DNA of 10,611 bases, taken from the NCBI GenBank assembly GCA_946479435.1, contig CAMLFX010000102.1, forward strand, positions 1 through 10,611, in the 5' to 3' direction. The position numbers and the translations under genes were made by a program. This DNA is from an uncultured Sphingobacteriales bacterium (GTDB lineage: Bacteria; Bacteroidota; Bacteroidia; Chitinophagales; Chitinophagaceae). Below the pieces are notes generated by a model. It was given only the letters and a program-made list of their open reading frames with translations. It was not told where the DNA came from and searched no databases. This document shows, one piece after another, positions 6,806 through 10,611 of the stretch. Numbering within the stretch: position 1 is the first letter of the stretch; each line of letters opens with the position of its first letter.

Positions 6806-6823
6806 AATGTAAAACAGACAGCT

Positions 6824-7018
6824 ATGAAAATGAATAATCAAAATGAATCGGTAAAAAATGTGCGCCACAATGCTAAAGTTTCAGAATCGGGTGGTAAAAG
6901 ACCGGAAAATAAAGATAACCTGGATAGCCGCAGTGGAGAAGAGCAAGATTTTAAAGGGAAGGATGTAACGCACAATAAGCGTGAAACCAAAGAAGATAAG
7001 CATAAGAAAAGTCACTAG
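6824..7018 (+). CDS. Small basic, probably disordered protein of unknown function (64 aa)
   Basis: I do not recognise the family. The 64-residue product is highly charged (16 Lys/Arg, 12 Asp/Glu, several His) and poor in hydrophobic residues, with no cysteine, signal peptide or membrane segment. Its C-terminus is a Lys/His-rich tail (KEDKHKKSH). The ATG at 6824 is chosen; the frame is open back to a TTG at 6734, but that codon lies at the preceding terminator and the intervening translation has a different composition. A second ATG two codons later (6830) is also possible. It is a neighbour of the 60-aa acidic protein but separated from it by a terminator. Function unknown; nucleic-acid binding or a stress role would be guesses. 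Confidence 0.65.
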   Translation: MKMNNQNESVKNVRHNAKVSESGGKRPENKDNLDSRSGEEQDFKGKDVTHNKRETKEDKHKKSH

Positions 7019-7032
7019 TAAAGACAAATATT

Positions 7033-7074
7033 TAAGAAATGATAAAGGACATTAATTCTCTTTATCATTTCTTA
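7033..7074. terminator. Bidirectional terminator shared by convergent genes, overlapping a stop codon
   Basis: A perfect 15-bp stem (7033-7047 with 7060-7074, TAAGAAATGATAAAG and its complement) closes a 12-base loop. It serves the + strand gene ending at 7018 and the - strand gene ending at 7065. The right arm contains the last codons and the TGA of the - strand gene. The stem is AT-rich, so it may rely on length rather than GC strength. Confidence 0.75.
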
Positions 7075-7547
7075 TTTAATACTTGTTTTAGTTTTTGGAA
7101 TGTCTTTTGTGCAAAATATTTTTGTGTATCCAATCCTTCGCTTGTTGCAGCGTTTATTTTGGCATGGCCAAGTATTTTGTTATTGTTAGCAATAGCATAA
7201 TAACAGAATAATTTTCCTTCCGATTCTGGAACCACGCTGGCATATCCTGTAATACCTATGCCCCAGTCGCTATTGAAAAGCGTGCAAACATTTATGGCCA
7301 TTTGGGCAGCAACTTTAGCCGAAACACAATTGCATTGCTGGGCGTGTATAGGCTCCACATTTAAATGATGATATTTCTGCCCAAGATTGAATACTGTGAT
7401 ACCGCCCTGAAAAAATAAAGAAGCATCCGTTGCAGCGGATAATGATAATTGTAGTAACCCCGCTGTAACACTTTCTGCAACCGCAATAGTTTGTTCCTTT
7501 CTCTTAAGAAAGTTCCCAATCGGATCAATTAAAGATTTTTCTATCAT
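7065..7547 (-). CDS. CinA C-terminal-domain / PncC-like nicotinamide-nucleotide amidase family protein
   Basis: Predicted 160-residue cytoplasmic protein, the usual size for the stand-alone CinA C-terminal domain (PncC), which deamidates NMN to NaMN in pyridine-nucleotide salvage. Family blocks seen in order: AESVTAG (24-30; family AESxTGG), FFQGGITVFNLGQKYHHL (45-62; family FxGGxVxYxxxxK), and GITGYAS (98-104; family GxxGxAGP). The Ser of the AES motif (S26) and the Lys of the second block (K58) are retained, but the second Gly of TGG becomes TAG with Ala, and the Gly-Pro of the third block is missing. It is therefore a diverged member whose activity is uncertain. There is no N-terminal MoaB-like CinA domain. 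It is divergent from the DUF763 gene with an 86-base gap, and its - strand -7 box lies just upstream. Confidence 0.85.
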   Translation of the reverse strand: MIEKSLIDPIGNFLKRKEQTIAVAESVTAGLLQLSLSAATDASLFFQGGITVFNLGQKYHHLNVEPIHAQQCNCVSAKVAAQMAINVCTLFNSDWGIGITGYASVVPESEGKLFCYYAIANNNKILGHAKINAATSEGLDTQKYFAQKTFQKLKQVLNKK

Positions 7548-7560
7548 GATACCTTAACTG

Positions 7561-7568
7561 CAAAACTA
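7561..7568 (-). promoter_or_regulatory. -7 promoter box of the PncC-like gene
   Basis: TAGTTTTG on the - strand (7568 to 7561) fits TAnnTTTG exactly. It ends 13 bases before the ATG at 7547, giving a leader of under about 10 bases. I see no clear TTG at the correct -33 spacing. Confidence 0.4.
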
Positions 7569-7633
7569 GTACCACCACCTATCCATTTAATTAGATTTTG
7601 CAATTTGATGATGGTTTGGCTGTAACTTTAAGT

Positions 7634-8845
7634 ATGGCCAGTGCACACGCCGATCTTCCCTTACATTATGGTAAAGTACCTATTTGGTTAGCCCAGCGTA
7701 TGCGTGCTTTAGGAGGCGCCATCATTACTTCAATTGTGCAGGATTATGGAAGAGAGGAAGTATTAAAACGTCTTAGCGACCCTTTTTGGTTTCAGGCATT
7801 AGGTTGCGTATTGGGTATGGACTGGCACTCCTCAGGTATTACTACATCAGTAATGGGGGCATTAAAAGGTGCTATTAATGAACGTTCATCAGATATAGGC
7901 TTGTATGTATGCGGCGGGCGAGGTAAACATTCCAGGCAAACCCCTAATGAATTAATTGCAATAGGAGAAAAAACCGGTCTGGATGGTAAAGCGCTTGCCA
8001 GGCAAAGCCGCCTTGCAGCGAAGGTAGATAATACTGCTGTGCAAGATGGCTTTCAGCTTTACCTGCATTCATTTGTACTAAGTAAAGATGGTAACTGGGC
8101 TGTAGTACAGCAAGGTATGAATGATGCTACCAGTATGGCACGCAGATACCACTGGCATTCACCGGATATTAAATCGTTCGTGGAAGAGCCACATACATTT
8201 ATCTATGGTGAGAATATGGGCGACATACTTAATTTAACAGATAAGGACGCGGGCAATACAAAAGCCGGCATACTGCAAATAACCCGGGAAGAACCCGGGA
8301 AAATGCTACAGGAAATTCGTAAACTGGTAATGCCAAAGCATCATGAGGTTTTTGCTAAAGATGTTGACCTGAAGAGACTGGGCAGCATACTTGCTATAGC
8401 ACATGAAACAGAATTGAGAGATACAGAATCACTACTACTTTTGGAAGGCCTTGGGCCACGTACCATGCAATCGTTGACATTGGTGAGTGAAGTGGTACAT
8501 GGTACGCCATCGCGCTTCAGCGATCCTGCAAGATTTTCATTTGCACACGGTGGTAAAGATGGTCATCCGTTTCCTGTACCAACTAAAGTGTACGATGAAA
8601 CAATTGAGTTTATGGATAGGGCAGTAAGGGGCGCAAAATTGGGAGACAATGATAAGAATGAAGCGATCAAAAACCTTCATAAGGCTGCTAAGAACCTAGA
8701 GCAAACATTTGTACCCAATGATAATTTTGAACAGCTTATCGAAAAAGAAAAAAATGAATCGTGGAAGTATGGCGGCAGAACTGTAAAAGGGTGGGCGAAG
8801 AAACCTAAAAGAAATAATGATGGTAACCAACTCTCACTATTCTGA
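7634..8845 (+). CDS. DUF763 (COG1415) family protein with C-terminal clamp-binding-like QLSLF
   Basis: Predicted 403-residue protein of the uncharacterised DUF763 family found in bacteria and archaea. The ATG at 7634 is chosen because family members begin a few residues before ADLPLHxGxxPxWL, seen here at residues 7-18; the in-frame TTG at 7598 adds 12 residues that do not fit. Other conserved-looking blocks are GMDWHSSG (61-68), CGGRGKHSRQTP (93-104), a helix-hairpin-helix-like LEGLGPRTMQSL (270-281), and HGTPSRFSDPARFSFAHGG (289-307). The HhH motif suggests contact with DNA. The C-terminal tail is Lys/Asn-rich and ends in QLSLF, the consensus peptide by which bacterial proteins bind the DnaN sliding clamp. 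Enzymatic activity is unknown; a replication or repair role is inferred from the HhH and the tail. No operon partner is visible. Confidence 0.9.
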   Translation: MASAHADLPLHYGKVPIWLAQRMRALGGAIITSIVQDYGREEVLKRLSDPFWFQALGCVLGMDWHSSGITTSVMGALKGAINERSSDIGLYVCGGRGKHSRQTPNELIAIGEKTGLDGKALARQSRLAAKVDNTAVQDGFQLYLHSFVLSKDGNWAVVQQGMNDATSMARRYHWHSPDIKSFVEEPHTFIYGENMGDILNLTDKDAGNTKAGILQITREEPGKMLQEIRKLVMPKHHEVFAKDVDLKRLGSILAIAHETELRDTESLLLLEGLGPRTMQSLTLVSEVVHGTPSRFSDPARFSFAHGGKDGHPFPVPTKVYDETIEFMDRAVRGAKLGDNDKNEAIKNLHKAAKNLEQTFVPNDNFEQLIEKEKNESWKYGGRTVKGWAKKPKRNNDGNQLSLF

Positions 8846-8849
8846 GCAG

Positions 8850-8873
8850 GTATTAATATGCTACATATAATAC
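8850..8873. terminator. Weak AT-rich hairpin between convergent genes
   Basis: GTATTAATATG (8850-8860) can pair with CATATAATAC (8864-8873) with one bulged base across a CTA loop. It lies between the DUF763 stop (8845) and the end of the SDR gene (8917). No T-run follows on the + strand, so terminator activity is uncertain; it is the only dyad I see in this gap. Confidence 0.3.
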
Positions 8874-8916
8874 TACCATTACAACTCTTCAAGATCAATG
8901 AAGCAGATCTAATATC

Positions 8917-9765
8917 CTATTTGTTTTTAGAAAGCTGATGATAAAAAGATGCCGACCAGCGCTTTGGTAAGGCTCTAATAACCATGCTGCTAATGCTAGA
9001 TAATGTACCCGGTACAATTACCATTCTGCCTTTTAGTGTTTTGCGTACTGCTATTTCCCCCACCTTTGCCGGCGGTACAGCCATAGCGGTACCAAATTTA
9101 CCCAGCTGCTTTTTTGTTTCTTCAACAATTTCTTGTTTTGTAAACACAGGTCCTGGGGTTAAGCAGCTTACTGTTATGTTTTTATCCTGCAATTGGTATT
9201 TCAATGAATAGCTAAAATATAAAAGCCCTGATTTTGTGGCCGAATACAAATTCTTTTGTGGCATTGGACCATAAGCAGCCATGCTAGCTACATTCAAAAT
9301 ATGTGAGGGCGCATTTTTTTCAAGCAGTGGCAGCAATAGGTATGTTAGCACTACAGGAGATTCCAAATTTACATTTATCATATACCTGAGCGTATCGGCA
9401 GGGAGTTTTAAAAAATCATTTGCACCACCCAAGCCGGCAACATTGCATAGAACTTTTAGCGGTATGTTTCTTTTTGTGCACCAGTCCGCAATTTCTGAGG
9501 CGGCATTCCTATCGGCAAGATCTTTAGCTAAAGTTTCTACGGTAACATGATAAGTAGTTTCCAGTTTTTCTTTCGATGCCTGCAGGCCTTTTTCATGCCT
9601 GGCAACAAGAATGAGGTTATAGCCGCGCTTAGCGAGGGCTTCAGATATAGCGTAGCCAATACCTTTACTACCACCTGCAACAAGTGCATAAGGCTTGGTG
9701 TTTTGTGCATTTACAGAAAAACAGCAGGTGAAGAATAACAGGATAATTACTATAAATCTTTTCAT
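8917..9765 (-). CDS. Short-chain dehydrogenase/reductase with N-terminal export signal
   Basis: Predicted 282-residue classical SDR. The Rossmann nucleotide motif is GGSKGIG (31-37), followed by R56 in LVARHE, suggesting preference for NADP(H). NVAG (108-111) stands for the usual NNAG, and the catalytic set is S161 (NVAS), Y174 and K178 (YSATK), followed by the PGPV segment near 204-207. Unusually, residues 1-20 form a convincing signal peptide (MKRF, a hydrophobic run, then SVNAQ), so the enzyme may be exported or membrane-tethered. The start ATG is 9 bases after the stop of the FAD-dependent oxidoreductase gene, so the two are probably co-transcribed and act on the same pathway. The substrate cannot be read; closest in layout to SDRs acting on lipids, steroids or polyketide-like ketones (inference). 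Confidence 0.9.
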   Translation of the reverse strand: MKRFIVIILLFFTCCFSVNAQNTKPYALVAGGSKGIGYAISEALAKRGYNLILVARHEKGLQASKEKLETTYHVTVETLAKDLADRNAASEIADWCTKRNIPLKVLCNVAGLGGANDFLKLPADTLRYMINVNLESPVVLTYLLLPLLEKNAPSHILNVASMAAYGPMPQKNLYSATKSGLLYFSYSLKYQLQDKNITVSCLTPGPVFTKQEIVEETKKQLGKFGTAMAVPPAKVGEIAVRKTLKGRMVIVPGTLSSISSMVIRALPKRWSASFYHQLSKNK

Positions 9766-9774
9766 TTAGTTGTG

Positions 9775-10611
9775 TTATATCGGTTTGCCGTGTGTGGCTT
9801 TTATTAATGTTCGTTCAAGCGAAGGTAAACTATGTATTAAGCGCATAGAAATTTCGGTGAGTATAGTATTGCCAAATAAGGCTTGAATGTTTCTGCCCCA
9901 AAACAAACGTTGGCTAAATGCTCTTCGCCATAACAATTGATATTGCTTTTCCAGCGTTCTTCTTTGCAATTCGGTAATATCAGTTTGTTCTAATAGGCCA
10001 CTATTTAATAAAATATCGGTTAATATTTTAGCACTTGTTATCGCCATTGACATACCATTGCCACAAAGCGGTGTAATTAAGCCTGCTGTATCGCCACACA
10101 TTAAGATATGGTTCTCCACACATGGTTTGGCTTCAAAAGATATTTCGTTGATAGTGATGGGCGTACTAAACAAATAATCGGCATTGTTTAATATACCTTT
10201 TATAGCAGGATTTTTAAAGATTACTTCTTCAAGATACTCACTCGGGTTGGGTGCATCCACGCCTTTTTTTCTCTTGTAGAAATAGCAGAAGTTGTATTTG
10301 TTGCCCTCTATTTTCGAAATGCCACTATAGCCATTCTTGAAATTGTCCAGGCCAATTTCGTCGTCAGGATAATCGGTAAGAATATGATGCTTCACCGCTA
10401 TGTAGCCCGTGTGATTATTCATAAAATCGCGCTCAAGCTTCTTGTCAAGCATTTCCCTTTTGCCCCAACAGCCGATAACAAATTTTGCATGGAAAGTATC
10501 TCCATTCTGTGTGCTTATATTAAAACGATCTTCTTCAAACTTAATATCCGCTACTCGTGTATTCGTTAGCAATACTGTGCCTTTTTTGACAGCTAATTTT
10601 GCCAACTCACT
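9775..10611 (-). CDS. FAD-dependent oxidoreductase, geranylgeranyl-reductase-like (5' partial)
   Basis: The frame is open to the window edge, so 278 C-terminal residues are seen; the N-terminal FAD-binding GxGxxG is outside. Visible hallmarks of the p-hydroxybenzoate-hydroxylase/geranylgeranyl reductase flavoprotein superfamily are VIGCWGKR (about 45-52), in place of the usual GADG/G.S region, and CGDTAGLITPLCGNGMSMA (172-190), the GD motif that contacts the FAD ribityl chain, followed by a helical region. Residues 10605-10603 read TTG, but the frame continues beyond it (Ser-Glu before that codon), so it is an internal leucine. The family reduces or hydroxylates isoprenoid, polyketide or halogenated substrates. 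It is upstream of, and 9 bases from, the exported SDR. In Bacteroidota such flavoproteins are often found in type III polyketide or pigment clusters; nothing inside the window confirms that here. Confidence 0.85.
   Translation of the reverse strand, partial: SELAKLAVKKGTVLLTNTRVADIKFEEDRFNISTQNGDTFHAKFVIGCWGKREMLDKKLERDFMNNHTGYIAVKHHILTDYPDDEIGLDNFKNGYSGISKIEGNKYNFCYFYKRKKGVDAPNPSEYLEEVIFKNPAIKGILNNADYLFSTPITINEISFEAKPCVENHILMCGDTAGLITPLCGNGMSMAITSAKILTDILLNSGLLEQTDITELQRRTLEKQYQLLWRRAFSQRLFWGRNIQALFGNTILTEISMRLIHSLPSLERTLIKATHGKPI

Noticed and set aside
6734..6823. N-terminal extension of the 64-aa protein from a TTG
   Set aside because: The TTG sits at the terminator hairpin (6735-6760), and the extension has hydrophobic/aromatic composition unlike the rest of the protein.
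7598..7633. TTG start for the DUF763 protein
   Set aside because: DUF763 members begin shortly before the ADLPLH block, which fits the ATG at 7634; the 12 extra residues do not resemble the family.
8858..8938. 26-codon hydrophobic ORF after the DUF763 gene, with AGG 7 bases upstream
   Set aside because: It overlaps the end of the SDR gene, has no promoter or terminator of its own and is short enough to arise by chance.

Overview
The window looks like chromosomal DNA of a member of the Bacteroidota, probably near Chitinophagaceae; this is an inference. It rests on a surface protein with PKD-like repeats and a type IX secretion C-terminal domain, on start-proximal sequences matching the Bacteroidota promoter element TAnnTTTG, on A-rich leaders with few Shine-Dalgarno sites, and on the protein families present. 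I see no rRNA, tRNA, CRISPR array, transposase or phage gene.

Left end (1-1862, + strand): the 3' part of a large secreted repeat protein. It has PKD-like repeats with an exact 270-base period, three Ig-like domains and a type IX sorting domain, and it ends at a strong, probably bidirectional terminator. A gene-free stretch (1863-2045) holds a promoter-like sequence facing no obvious gene.

Middle (6260-2046, - strand): a tight four-gene operon. In order of transcription it encodes an outer-membrane porin-like barrel, a Tat-type Rieske [2Fe-2S] protein, an imelysin-family lipoprotein with the GxHxxE motif, and a di-heme (DUF1111/MauG-like) cytochrome c. The gaps are 2, 1 and 22 bases. The set reads as a cell-envelope iron acquisition and redox module. 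Its promoter carries a perfect 6-1-6 dyad and a Fur-box-like core.

6208-7075: a 325-base spacer, then two small, highly charged, probably disordered proteins of unknown function, each followed by its own terminator. The second terminator is shared with the convergent CinA/PncC-like gene and contains that gene's stop codon.

7065-8845: a divergent pair, the PncC-like protein (-) and a DUF763 protein (+). The DUF763 protein ends in QLSLF, the consensus bacterial sliding-clamp binding pentapeptide, which suggests a role in DNA replication or repair.

Right end (10611-8917, - strand): an FAD-dependent oxidoreductase cut by the window edge, followed 9 bases later by a short-chain dehydrogenase that unusually has an export signal. 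They look like the tail of a biosynthetic or lipid-modifying operon continuing beyond the window.
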